Shown: positions 17,174-25,658 of the stretch, piece by piece
Position numbering within the stretch: the stretch's first letter is position 1
Layout: each line of letters starts with the position of its first letter
Source: Paenibacillus helianthi
GTDB lineage: Bacteria; Bacillota; Bacilli; Paenibacillales; Paenibacillaceae
Direction: 5' to 3'
DNA length: 64,000 bases
Assembly (NCBI RefSeq): GCF_001909055.1
Contig: NZ_LVWI01000032.1
Span: 62,001 to 126,000, forward strand
Notes under the pieces: model-generated
What the model saw: the letters and a program-made list of their open reading frames with translations, nothing else
What the model was told of the DNA's origin: nothing
Databases searched by the model: none
Translations under genes and position numbers: made by a program

Positions 17174-18949
17174 ATGTTTGAACTGAAATGGCTGTGGCAG
17201 AATCTGCAGGGAAACCGGACCCGGTATATTCTGGCGCTATGTCTATCGGTGGCGGGCTCAAGTCTGACGATTGTGAATCCGTACCTCAGCCAGCGTATCG
17301 TCGATACGTTCATTGCCGGAGACGATGCCGTGCAGAATCTGACGGATAAGCGCGGGCTGCTCATTATGCTATGCCTGGGGATGATTGGCTTTTCCCTGCT
17401 CCGCACAGGTCTGGCTTATTTTACGACCATGCAATATGAGCGCTCTTCGCAGAACATGCTGTACCGCATCCGCATCTATTTGTACAACAAGATTCAAGGA
17501 CAGGACCGGGAGTATTACGACCATAACCGCACCGGTGATCTCATGACCAAGATGACAGGGGATCTGGACATGGTCCGGCACTCGATGGCGTGGATTTTCA
17601 AAACGATCATCGAATCGCTCACGATTTTCGCGGCCGCCGTGATCTATTTTTTCAGCATCGATATCGGCCTGACGTTGTGGATGCTCACCCTGTCACCGCT
17701 AATTTTTGTCGTAGCCTACATATTTGCCAAGCATGTACGCCCCATGTATGTGGACCTGCGCGAGCGGCTGTCCCAGCTTAACACGACCACGCAGGAGAAC
17801 ATTTCCGGCAACCGGGTGGTCAAGGCTTTTGCCCGCGAGGCATACGAAATTGAGAAATTCACAGAAAAGAACGTCAACTTCTCGACCGCGAATAAAAAAG
17901 CAGCGCTCGTATGGCTGGACTACTTCCCGTATCTGGAAACCTTTGCCCAGGGCTTCAACGTCATCCTGATGCTGGTGGGCGGGCTCTACCTGATGGATAA
18001 CCGGATCACCTTTGGTGAATTCGCTGCCTTCTCCTCACTGGTCTGGGCCATCTCGAACCCTATGCGCAACATCGGCATCATTATCAACGACATTCAGCGC
18101 TTTTTCGCCAGCTTGACCAAGATCGTCGAGATCTATTACGCCCGGCCGACTATTGTCAACGAGCATAAGGCTACCACCAAACGCCGCTATGAAGGCCGGA
18201 TCACGTTCGAGCATGTCACCTTCAAATATGACAGCGCTACAGTTCTGGATGATGTCAGCTTCACGGTGGAGCCCGGCGAAACCATTGCAATTATGGGTTC
18301 GACAGGGTCAGGCAAAACAACTCTCATCAATCTGATCCCCCGCTTCTATGATGTGTCCGGCGGGCGTGTGCTGGTAGACGGGGTTGATGTCCGTGAGCTG
18401 GAGCTTGACGAGCTGCGCGGCAATATCGGTATGGCCACTCAGGACGTTCTTCTGTTCTCCGATACCATCGACGGAAACATTGCCTATGGCGAACCCGAGC
18501 TTCCAGAGGAAGAGGTCGTAGCCTATGCCAGACTCGCAGCCGCCCACGATTTCATTGTCCGGATGCCCGAAGGGTATGATACCGTGGTTGGGGAGCGCGG
18601 CGTCGGCCTGTCCGGCGGGCAGAAGCAGCGCATTGCGCTTGCCCGCGCCCTAGCTGTCCAGCGGTCCATCCTGGTTCTGGATGATACCACCTCCGCTGTG
18701 GATCTGGAGACGGAGGAGCACATTCAGAACAGTCTGCGCGGGCTGGACTATCCCTGCACGAAGCTGATTATCGCACAGCGGGTATCCACCACTGCTGAGG
18801 CTGACCGCATCCTCATCCTGGATGGCGGACGGCTGATTGAAGAAGGCACCCATGCCGAACTGCTGGCACAGCGGGGCTATTATTATGATGTATTTATGCT
18901 GCAGAACGAGGGTATTGGAAGGCAGGTGATGGCTCATGGCCAGGAATAA
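17174..18949 (+). CDS. ABC exporter subunit with degenerate catalytic site
   Basis: A fused membrane and ATPase half-transporter (591 residues from the ATG after AGGTGAT). Six transmembrane helices occupy about residues 15-320. The nucleotide-binding domain has Walker A GSTGSGKTT and signature LSGGQKQRIALARAL, but Walker B is ILVLDDTTSAVD with Asp in place of the catalytic Glu. It overlaps the next gene by 14 bases, and the partner has the complementary defect, so the two form an asymmetric heterodimer of the YfiBC, BmrCD or TM287/288 type. The substrate is likely a drug or lipid-like compound but cannot be read from sequence. Confidence 0.9.
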   Translation: MFELKWLWQNLQGNRTRYILALCLSVAGSSLTIVNPYLSQRIVDTFIAGDDAVQNLTDKRGLLIMLCLGMIGFSLLRTGLAYFTTMQYERSSQNMLYRIRIYLYNKIQGQDREYYDHNRTGDLMTKMTGDLDMVRHSMAWIFKTIIESLTIFAAAVIYFFSIDIGLTLWMLTLSPLIFVVAYIFAKHVRPMYVDLRERLSQLNTTTQENISGNRVVKAFAREAYEIEKFTEKNVNFSTANKKAALVWLDYFPYLETFAQGFNVILMLVGGLYLMDNRITFGEFAAFSSLVWAISNPMRNIGIIINDIQRFFASLTKIVEIYYARPTIVNEHKATTKRRYEGRITFEHVTFKYDSATVLDDVSFTVEPGETIAIMGSTGSGKTTLINLIPRFYDVSGGRVLVDGVDVRELELDELRGNIGMATQDVLLFSDTIDGNIAYGEPELPEEEVVAYARLAAAHDFIVRMPEGYDTVVGERGVGLSGGQKQRIALARALAVQRSILVLDDTTSAVDLETEEHIQNSLRGLDYPCTKLIIAQRVSTTAEADRILILDGGRLIEEGTHAELLAQRGYYYDVFMLQNEGIGRQVMAHGQE

Positions 18950-20711
18950 ATTCGACGTCGACGAGAATCTGGAGTCGCCTTTTGACATCAGGCACTTCCG
19001 CCGTGCGATGATCTATATCCGGCGGAAGAAGACGCCGATGATTGTCGCATTTATACTGAGTGCTCTCTCAGCAGCCATCGCATTGTCGGCACCGCTGATC
19101 CTGCAGCATGTCGTTGACGTAACCATCCCCGCTAAGGAGAAGCTTCACTTGGTGGGGTGGTCGCTCCTGATGCTGCTGACCATCGTGGTCAGCGTCATTC
19201 TGGCTACCGTCCGCTCACGGATCATGACGAGCGTTGGGCAGGATATTATATTTGACATCCGCACGGATTTGTTCGCACATTTGCAGGAGCTGCCCTTCAA
19301 ATATTACGACGACCGCCCGCAGGGTAAAATCCTGATTCGGGTCGTGAACTACGTCAACGCGGTTTCCGATGTGTTATCGAACGGGATCATCAACTTTATT
19401 CTGGAGATTGTCAATTTAATCTTTATCGCCGCATTCATGTTCGCCGTGGATGTAAGGCTCTCCTTCGTCATTCTTGCAGGACTGCCAGTGTTCCTAGGCA
19501 TCATGCTGCTGATCAAAACCCGGCAGCGGCGCGCATGGCAGGCCGTATCCAACAAAAGCTCCAATCTGAACGCCTATACACAGGAGAGCATTACCGGTAT
19601 TGGCGTGACACAGATCTTTTCCCGTGAGCAGCAGAATGAAGGGATTTTCACACGCCTGTCCGGCAATTTCCGCAAGGAGTGGATGCGGGCGGTATCTTAC
19701 AATATGCTGATTCCTTTTTCGGTAGACAACCTGTCCACCATCGTTACAGCCTTGATCTTTCTTGTAGGTCTGCTGACCCTGGACCCCAAGGATGTTACCT
19801 TTGGAGTCATTCTGGCCATGAGCAGCTACGCCGCCCGCTTCTGGCAGCCGATTCTGAATCTCTCGAACCTGTACAATAACTTCATTAATGCCGTAGCCTA
19901 TCTGGAGCGTATCTTTGAAACGCTGGATGAGCCGGTTACCGTCAGTGATATTCCGGATGCCCGGGAGCTTCCGCCCGTTCAAGGCCGGGTCACCTTCGAT
20001 GATGTGACCTTCGCCTATGACCCGGGGCTCAACATTCTGGAGAATATCTCCTTCGACGTCAAGCCCGGAGAGAGCATTGCCCTGGTTGGACCGACAGGTG
20101 CAGGCAAAACGACCGTCGTCAATTTGATCTCGCGTTTCTATGACTTGACCGGGGGACGAATTCTGATCGACGGCCAGGATATTTCGCAGATTACGCTAAA
20201 GTCTCTGCGCAGCCAAATGGGGATTATGCTTCAGGACAGCTTCATCTTCTCGGGCACCATTCTGGACAATATCCGTTACGGGAAGCTCGATGCTACCGAA
20301 GAAGAAGTCATCGCTGCCGCCAAAGCGGTCTGCGCCGACGATTTCATCCGTGAATTCGATCAGGGCTACCTGACCGAGGTCAATGAGCGCGGCTCCAAGC
20401 TGTCGCAGGGACAGCGGCAGCTCATCTCTTTTGCCAGAACGCTGCTAGCCGATCCGCGGATTCTCATCCTGGATGAAGCCACTTCGTCCATCGATGCGAA
20501 GACGGAACGCCTGCTGCAGAAAGGTCTGAACGAACTGCTCAAGGGACGAACCTCGTTCATTATTGCGCATCGCCTCTCCACCGTTAGGAACTGCGACCGC
20601 ATCATGTATGTATCAGACAAAGGCATCGCGGAGAGCGGCTCGCATGATGAATTGATTGCCCGCCAGGGTCTGTATTACCGGCTGTATTCGGCGCAAAAGA
20701 TGGAAGCCTGA
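18936..20711 (+). CDS. ABC exporter subunit with canonical Walker B
   Basis: Partner half-transporter, 591 residues, starting inside the end of the previous gene. It has six transmembrane helices, then Walker A GPTGAGKTT, an altered signature LSQGQRQLISFARTL and a canonical Walker B ILILDEATSSID. The working ATP site would use this subunit's Walker A/B and the other subunit's LSGGQ; the degenerate site would use the Asp Walker B and this LSQGQ. This is the known asymmetry of heterodimeric type IV exporters. A 14-base-scale stem terminator closes the operon. Confidence 0.9.
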   Translation: MARNKFDVDENLESPFDIRHFRRAMIYIRRKKTPMIVAFILSALSAAIALSAPLILQHVVDVTIPAKEKLHLVGWSLLMLLTIVVSVILATVRSRIMTSVGQDIIFDIRTDLFAHLQELPFKYYDDRPQGKILIRVVNYVNAVSDVLSNGIINFILEIVNLIFIAAFMFAVDVRLSFVILAGLPVFLGIMLLIKTRQRRAWQAVSNKSSNLNAYTQESITGIGVTQIFSREQQNEGIFTRLSGNFRKEWMRAVSYNMLIPFSVDNLSTIVTALIFLVGLLTLDPKDVTFGVILAMSSYAARFWQPILNLSNLYNNFINAVAYLERIFETLDEPVTVSDIPDARELPPVQGRVTFDDVTFAYDPGLNILENISFDVKPGESIALVGPTGAGKTTVVNLISRFYDLTGGRILIDGQDISQITLKSLRSQMGIMLQDSFIFSGTILDNIRYGKLDATEEEVIAAAKAVCADDFIREFDQGYLTEVNERGSKLSQGQRQLISFARTLLADPRILILDEATSSIDAKTERLLQKGLNELLKGRTSFIIAHRLSTVRNCDRIMYVSDKGIAESGSHDELIARQGLYYRLYSAQKMEA

Positions 20712-20739
20712 GACACAGTAAGGCTCCAATAGCAGAAGG

Positions 20740-20772
20740 AAGACCCCGGTTCCAGGAACCGGGGTCTTCTTA
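20740..20772 (+). terminator. Terminator of the ABC exporter operon
   Basis: AAGACCCCGGT and ACCGGGGTCTT pair perfectly and the pairing continues into the loop (TCC/GGA). A short CTTCTTA follows. It lies 28 bases after the stop. Confidence 0.75.
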
Positions 20773-20828
20773 TGTCCTTTTAAGTGATAACAGGTAATCC
20801 TTTACACGTCCGGCTGTCCGCATCCGGT

Positions 20829-21734
20829 TTAACAAATCTCATAGCCAACCGTCAGTCTGAATCCATACAGCTCGTAGCCGATCTGCGTATAGAGGCGAAT
20901 AGCCTTCTGATTGTTTCCATGCGTGCCCAGGGTAGCGATGGTTTTCCCCTGCGTTTTCAGGTAATCCAGTGCAGTACAGATGATGTTCCGGGCAATACCT
21001 TGTTTCTGCCATTCTGGAATGACAAATACATTCTCCGTTGCACTTCTCTCCTCTGATATTCTCCAGGTCGAGGTATTGGCGATCAACTCGCTGCCATGAA
21101 ACGCACAGAAGTTGACCATTTCCTGCGCTCCCTGCATCCAGCTTAATTGGTTCATGCTCCACGCCACACCGTCAAAGGAAGCAAGTTCCGCTTGGTGATA
21201 CTTCTCCAGAGCCTCACTGTTATCCAGTACAAAGGGCTGTACCTGCACACCATCAGGTAATGGATACCTCGGAATCTCCTGCTCCAGATCATACTTGAAC
21301 ACCACAATCGTATCAAAGATGGTAAATCCGCGTGCGAGGTAATAGCACAATTCTTTTAGGTTATCCGTGTCAAAATAGTTAGCCATCACAATACGCTTAT
21401 CCGGATACTGCGCTTTGATGTCTCTGGACCGTCTGATCAATGCAGTTGTCAGAGCATCCTTGACACGCTCATCCTCCCTATTGTCCGCAAAGATAATATC
21501 AAAAGTCAGATAGCGGACAAAGTTGCTGTCATCCGCCTGCCGGACCGCATGAAAGGTATCATGCTCCATCAGATGGGCCACGGCTACAATTTCCCCAGCT
21601 CCATTAACTGCGCAGAACATATTTTGCTTATCCAGATCGCCATGATACAGAAACAGCATGTTAAGAACAAAATCCAGACTTTCAATTTGCGCTGCATCTT
21701 CCTCTTGCGGATTGCGGATTACAAAATCATTCAT
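20829..21734 (-). CDS. Tandem GNAT acetyltransferase
   Basis: A 301-residue protein with two GNAT domains in a row. The N-terminal copy (about 1-150) has decayed acetyl-CoA motifs. The C-terminal copy has VFVIPEWQKQGIARNIICTA followed by NNQKAIRLYTQIGYEL, the intact motif A/B arrangement. This one-dead, one-active layout is seen in mycothiol-synthase-like and other tandem GNATs. The substrate is unknown. GGAGACGG lies upstream of the ATG. It is convergent with the ABC exporter operon across its terminator. Confidence 0.8.
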   Translation of the reverse strand: MNDFVIRNPQEEDAAQIESLDFVLNMLFLYHGDLDKQNMFCAVNGAGEIVAVAHLMEHDTFHAVRQADDSNFVRYLTFDIIFADNREDERVKDALTTALIRRSRDIKAQYPDKRIVMANYFDTDNLKELCYYLARGFTIFDTIVVFKYDLEQEIPRYPLPDGVQVQPFVLDNSEALEKYHQAELASFDGVAWSMNQLSWMQGAQEMVNFCAFHGSELIANTSTWRISEERSATENVFVIPEWQKQGIARNIICTALDYLKTQGKTIATLGTHGNNQKAIRLYTQIGYELYGFRLTVGYEIC

Positions 21735-21942
21735 TTACGAACACCGTCTCCCATCATTTGGAATCCTTTAACCTAAATAATGGGCTTGCAGGCTCAATCC
21801 GGCAAGGTAGAGTTTTAATATAGGCATTTTCACCTGGATATCTTCTGGCTGCATTCCTTGACCTTGAAGTATACTTCAACCTTTATACTCTAGATATCGT
21901 ACTCCAAACGGAAAGGTGGTCTATCTATCACATGGAAATATA

Positions 21943-22659
21943 CAACAAAAGGCGTTCTATAAGGAGCTTCCTATTTGAAAAGTAGAGAACACCCTGAAGC
22001 ACCTTGAGCACATGGGCGTAGAAAATATAAAGCCTTACCGGATAGGTAAAGTTAAATTATCCAGCGATGTTGCGGAGTACTCCTTTGAGGACATGCAGGT
22101 ATTCACATTAAATGATAAGAAATCTCCTGATCAGAAGGTGATTCTCTATATCCATGGCGGTGCCCATACCCATCAACCGTTAGCTTTTCACTTCAGGTTC
22201 ATGGATCACATGGCTCAAACCTTGAATGCCAAAATCATTGCGCCCATTTATCCCAAGGTGCCTAATTTCAACTATCAGCATACCTATCCAAGACTCCTGA
22301 ACTTATACAGAGAAATTCTTGAATCCATTAAGAATCCTGAACAACTAACCCTCATGGGAGATTCGGCAGGCGGAAATATCTCGCTTAGCTTCGCACATTA
22401 CATCCAAATGAATCATCTTCCGCAGCCCAAAGATATTATTTTGTTATCTCCATGCGTGGATATGGTATTGGATAATCCGGTGCTGTTCGACTATGTGACA
22501 AGGGACCCCATGTTGGCTGTGGAAGGATATGATGTGATACACCAAGGCATCGCTCACAACACCTTTGTGTATCCCAAAGTGAATCATGTTTTCGTTCTTT
22601 TTCCTATCCCTGAAGCCCAGGATGCAAAACGCAAAATGATTGACATTATTAACAGTTGA
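21943..22659 (+). pseudogene. Decayed alpha/beta-hydrolase (HSL-type esterase)
   Basis: The family is clear: oxyanion-hole YIHGGAH, nucleophile motif GDSAGGN, and the C-terminal block VYPKVNHVFVLFPIPE with the catalytic His. Two defects are visible. An in-frame TGA at 21976 separates QQKAFYKELPI, which looks like the family N-terminus, from KVENTLKHLEHMGVENIKPY; the longest open part starts at the ATG at 22012 without a ribosome binding site. Also, after LAVEGYDVI the protein jumps to HQGIAHNTFVYPK, so about 45-50 residues that normally carry the catalytic acid are missing. Probably inactive. Confidence 0.65.
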
Positions 22660-22733
22660 ATGAAGGAGCCTATGCTATACTCTTTACGTCAATTGGGATG
22701 AACTCCCAATCAACTAGGACTGGAGATGAAGCA

Positions 22734-23156
22734 ATGATTATAACACCTACGTTACATTTTCACGGAGAATGCGAAGAGGCCATCGGACTATATCAGCAAG
22801 CGTTTGACATCAGAATAGACTTCATGTTGCATTATACCGACGCTAACCAACAAGACTGGAATCATGAATTGACAGAAGAACAAAAAGGCTATGTCTATCA
22901 TGCTGAGGCTTATCTCGGGGAACAGCGCATCATGCTCTCGGATGAACTAGCCCCAGCAGCAGCTGCAAGCACATCATTATTTCTTACGATCACCTTTGAA
23001 ACCGCCACTCAAGTAAAAAAGGCCTATGAAGTTTTGAAGGCTGGAGGTACGATCATTCATCCGCTGCGCAGTACGACCTATAGCTCCTGTATGGTTTCCC
23101 TTGTCGATAAGTTTGGCATCCGCTGGGGACTCATGACGGAACAGACCGATAGATAG
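22734..23156 (+). CDS. PhnB-like VOC-family protein
   Basis: About 140 residues of the PhnB-like (3-demethylubiquinone-9 3-methyltransferase-annotated) VOC type: LHFHGECEEAIGLYQQAF at the start, RIMLSDE in the middle and SSCMVSLVDKFGIRWGLM at the end. No enzyme activity is established for most members. I start at the ATG at 22734 because GGAGATG precedes it by six bases; the frame extends upstream without a good site. It follows the decayed esterase on the same strand. Confidence 0.8.
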   Translation: MIITPTLHFHGECEEAIGLYQQAFDIRIDFMLHYTDANQQDWNHELTEEQKGYVYHAEAYLGEQRIMLSDELAPAAAASTSLFLTITFETATQVKKAYEVLKAGGTIIHPLRSTTYSSCMVSLVDKFGIRWGLMTEQTDR

Positions 23157-23176
23157 AATCTAAGTGTGAAAATGAG

Positions 23177-23719
23177 GTGGCACGAATCCAGCATATACCT
23201 AATACGCTCTCTGCGCTGAGGATACTGTGCTCTCTGCTGCTGCTCATTGTGCAACCGTTATCCGCCATGTTTTTTGTTATCTACATCGTATGCGGGACCA
23301 GCGATGTGCTCGATGGATATATCGCAAGAAAGACCAACAGTACCAGTCCCTTAGGAGCCAGTATAGACAGTGTCGCGGATGTTGTTTTTATATCAGCTCT
23401 GCTGGCTGTCTTCCTTCCGATTCTTCAACTCTCCTTGTGGGTCATCTGCTGGATAGGCTCTGTTGCTCTGGTTCGCTTGGGCTCATTGCTGGTCGGATAT
23501 GTAAAATACCACGCATTGTCTTTCCTACATACCTATGCCAACAAAGCAACAGGACTAGCGTTATTCAGTTTTCCGTTTCTGTACAGCATATTCGGACTCA
23601 CCGCAACATCCATTGTAATTTGCGGATTAGCCAGCTGCTCGGCCATGGAAGAACTGATTATCAACATAAAATCCAAAGAGCTGTTAAGGGATGACGCGGG
23701 GTGGATGTTTAGAAAGTGA
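23177..23719 (+). CDS. CDP-alcohol phosphatidyltransferase family protein
   Basis: A 180-residue membrane enzyme of phospholipid synthesis. The family signature D-x2-D-G-x2-A-R-x8-G-x3-D-x3-D is complete: it begins SDVLDGYIAR at about residue 41 and ends with ASIDSVAD. About five hydrophobic helices follow. The N-terminus IPNTLSALRI is typical of the PgsA/PssA-like group, starting from a GTG. The acceptor alcohol cannot be told from sequence. Its start is 20 bases after the PhnB-like gene, so they may be cotranscribed. Confidence 0.85.
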   Translation: MARIQHIPNTLSALRILCSLLLLIVQPLSAMFFVIYIVCGTSDVLDGYIARKTNSTSPLGASIDSVADVVFISALLAVFLPILQLSLWVICWIGSVALVRLGSLLVGYVKYHALSFLHTYANKATGLALFSFPFLYSIFGLTATSIVICGLASCSAMEELIINIKSKELLRDDAGWMFRK

Positions 23720-23760
23720 GGAGTTTATGAAAGAACTAACCCGGCAAGCCTTTTTCCCGG

Positions 23761-24636
23761 TCACTTACTGCGAAACACGCGAAAGCCCTGATCAGGGCCT
23801 ATGCCACTAGCCTCGAACTTCCCCTGAAAAGTTAACTCGCTGCTGCTGACATCGCCCACCCAACCGCCGCCTTTTAGAACCCGGTAGGAGCCGCTGTTAT
23901 TACTATTCAAGTCTCCGTACCAGTCCCAGCACCATTCTCTGACATTGCCCGACATATCATAGAGTCCCAGCTCGTTGGGCTTTTTGTTACCGACGGCCTT
24001 GGTTTGATTATGATTATTTTCTATCACCGGCCAGTTCCAATCACCCGATAAGTATTGATCTCCGGTGTTTCTCCAATACCATGCCACTTCATCTGCATTA
24101 TTGCTGCCGCTGTATGTATAGCTCTTGCTCATCCGGCCTCCGCTGGCAGCATATTCCCACTCGATCTCTGTCGGCAACCGGTAACCATTAGCTCCTGCAT
24201 TGACCGTCACTGTCCATTTGACATTATCGATATCACTCTTATTATTCGGGTCCATTGTATTCTTGTCTATATTGTAATAGGGTTCTAAGCCCTCTTGTAT
24301 ACTCCTTTTATTACAGTACTCCACAGCGTCATACCAGCTTACCCTCTCTACCGGCAAATTGTTGCCTCTAAAAGCTGACGGATTATTCCCCATGACCTCA
24401 GACCACTCTTTTTGAGTGACCTCATATTTCCCGACATAAAAGTCTGTTAGAGTTACATTCTTCCCGTAGTAGCTGGACTTAGTATTCATAAAGGTCCCGC
24501 CTTGAACCCATATAAAGTTTTCCGGTTTTTCCTGCGGATTGTCAGGATTCCCCTGCGACTTGTCAGGCTGTTCTTGCGAACAAGCACTAAATACAATCAT
24601 AATCATCACTAAAAGGATACTGGATAGCTTTCTCAT
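23761..24636 (-). CDS. FGE/SUMF1-like lipoprotein without catalytic cysteines
   Basis: A 291-residue lipoprotein (lipobox FSAC, C19) with a Pro/Asn-rich linker and a formylglycine-generating-enzyme-sulfatase (SUMF1) domain: FYVGKYEVTQKEWSEVMG, GYRLPTEIEWEYAASGG, NELGLYDMSGNVREWCWDWY and a final GFRV. In real FGE enzymes the RGGSW block contains the active cysteines and the domain ends GFRC; here it reads KGGGWVGDVSS and GFRV, so sulfatase activation is unlikely. The fold may bind a ligand or act in the envelope. I start at the ATG at 24636 with GAAAGGG upstream. It lies 88 bases downstream of xynA. Confidence 0.8.
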   Translation of the reverse strand: MRKLSSILLVMIMIVFSACSQEQPDKSQGNPDNPQEKPENFIWVQGGTFMNTKSSYYGKNVTLTDFYVGKYEVTQKEWSEVMGNNPSAFRGNNLPVERVSWYDAVEYCNKRSIQEGLEPYYNIDKNTMDPNNKSDIDNVKWTVTVNAGANGYRLPTEIEWEYAASGGRMSKSYTYSGSNNADEVAWYWRNTGDQYLSGDWNWPVIENNHNQTKAVGNKKPNELGLYDMSGNVREWCWDWYGDLNSNNSGSYRVLKGGGWVGDVSSSELTFQGKFEASGIGPDQGFRVFRSK

Positions 24637-24724
24637 GGATTCAGCCCTTTCACTCCATATTGTAAAATGAATACCGCCGGCCGTGAGACCGGCAGGACTC
24701 ACCTATCAGTAGATTAAAAGACTG

Positions 24725-25357
24725 TTACCACACCGTTACGTTAGAGCTCCCGCTGCTCTGGTATCCCTCTGTCGCCAACACCTGGTAAGCCCAGCTGCTG
24801 CCCAGATTCATTCCTTTACTCTTCCAGGCATTAACGTGGTTGCTAAATGTTATAGCGGCGTTGCTGCCCGTTGCCCGCTTAGACTGTCTTACACTCCAGA
24901 ACTGGGTGAATGTCTGGTAGCCGTCAATGGAAGGCGCATTGGTTCGCAGAGTCGTATAGATGTCATAAGTGCCCCCATCACTGGTCACAGTGCCTTTATA
25001 CGTTCCAGTAGGTCTATATGTGCCCCAGCTATCAACAACGTAATATTCGATGAGTGAGTTTCTCGTCCACCCGTAGAGAGTCAAATATCCATTACCGTTA
25101 GGTGCCCAGACACCAGCATTATAGTTAATGGTCCGGTTGGGAGATCCGGTAGTCCAGCCTTTGCCGATCACGAAATTGCCGGTATTGGACCAATTAACAC
25201 TGTAGTTTCCGCCAGATCCGTTCACAGCATTTACTGTTCCACCGCCATCGGTCCAATTTTGCCAGTAGTCTGTATCTGCACTGGCAGTTGCTGCAAACAG
25301 GCCTGTCATTGAAACGGCCATCACTAACGTCAAGATTTTCTTGTTAAACTTAAACAT
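24725..25357 (-). CDS. xynA: Endo-1,4-beta-xylanase, GH11
   Basis: A secreted 210-residue xylanase that cuts the xylan backbone, close in length to Bacillus subtilis XynA. The signal peptide ends near ATASA (residue 27). The family signature [11 protein letters not shown] contains the nucleophile E104, and the acid/base is E197 in [11 protein letters not shown]. Asn rather than Asp in the [11 protein letters not shown] region suggests a neutral to alkaline optimum. I start at the ATG at 25357 after GGGAGG; the frame upstream is not needed. Transcription is probably subject to glucose repression through the promoter-embedded site described separately. Confidence 0.95.
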   Translation of the reverse strand: MFKFNKKILTLVMAVSMTGLFAATASADTDYWQNWTDGGGTVNAVNGSGGNYSVNWSNTGNFVIGKGWTTGSPNRTINYNAGVWAPNGNGYLTLYGWTRNSLIEYYVVDSWGTYRPTGTYKGTVTSDGGTYDIYTTLRTNAPSIDGYQTFTQFWSVRQSKRATGSNAAITFSNHVNAWKSKGMNLGSSWAYQVLATEGYQSSGSSNVTVW

Positions 25358-25508
25358 GATTGTACCTCCCATATTTTCTGATTTGTATTCCGTACTTAAA
25401 TCCACTAGATTATCACTCTAAGTAAATCACTCCCTCTCATTGGTGAGCCATCCCCAGCTAAAAAATGTATCTAATATATGCAAGACAAGCTACGTCTTGT
25501 ATATGTAA

Positions 25509-25537
25509 ATTATAGGAAGTAAGCGCATACATTTCAA
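25509..25537 (-). promoter_or_regulatory. xynA promoter with catabolite-responsive element in the spacer
   Basis: On the minus strand TTGAAA (25537-25532) and TATAAT (25514-25509) are exactly 17 bases apart. Inside the spacer, at 25531-25518, TGTATGCGCTTACT fits the CcpA cre consensus TGWAARCGYTWNCW at 13 of 14 positions. Bound CcpA would block RNA polymerase directly. A CAAGAC/GTCTTG inverted repeat at 25481-25499 lies in the 5' leader. Confidence 0.7.
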
Positions 25538-25616
25538 ATTACCAAATTCAAGATTTACCCCCTGTTTTTTTCACTAATTTTTGGAAAGTCATCCATATTC
25601 GTTTGTCTTCTAACGC

Positions 25617-25645
25617 AAAAAGCCGCCCCCTTAAAGGGACGGCTA
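25617..25645 (-). terminator. Terminator of the HEAT-repeat gene
   Basis: On the minus strand AGCCGTCCC and GGGGCGGCT pair around TTTAA and are followed by TTTTTGCG. It lies 14 bases after the stop. Confidence 0.8.
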
Positions 25646-25658
25646 GGCATTTGGGGAA

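Noticed and set aside
23727-23810. 27-codon rightward frame after the CDP-alcohol phosphatidyltransferase, with GAGGAG upstream
   Set aside because: It mostly overlaps the 3' end of the convergent FGE-like gene and the product is not recognisable; it could be a truncated gene start but support is thin.
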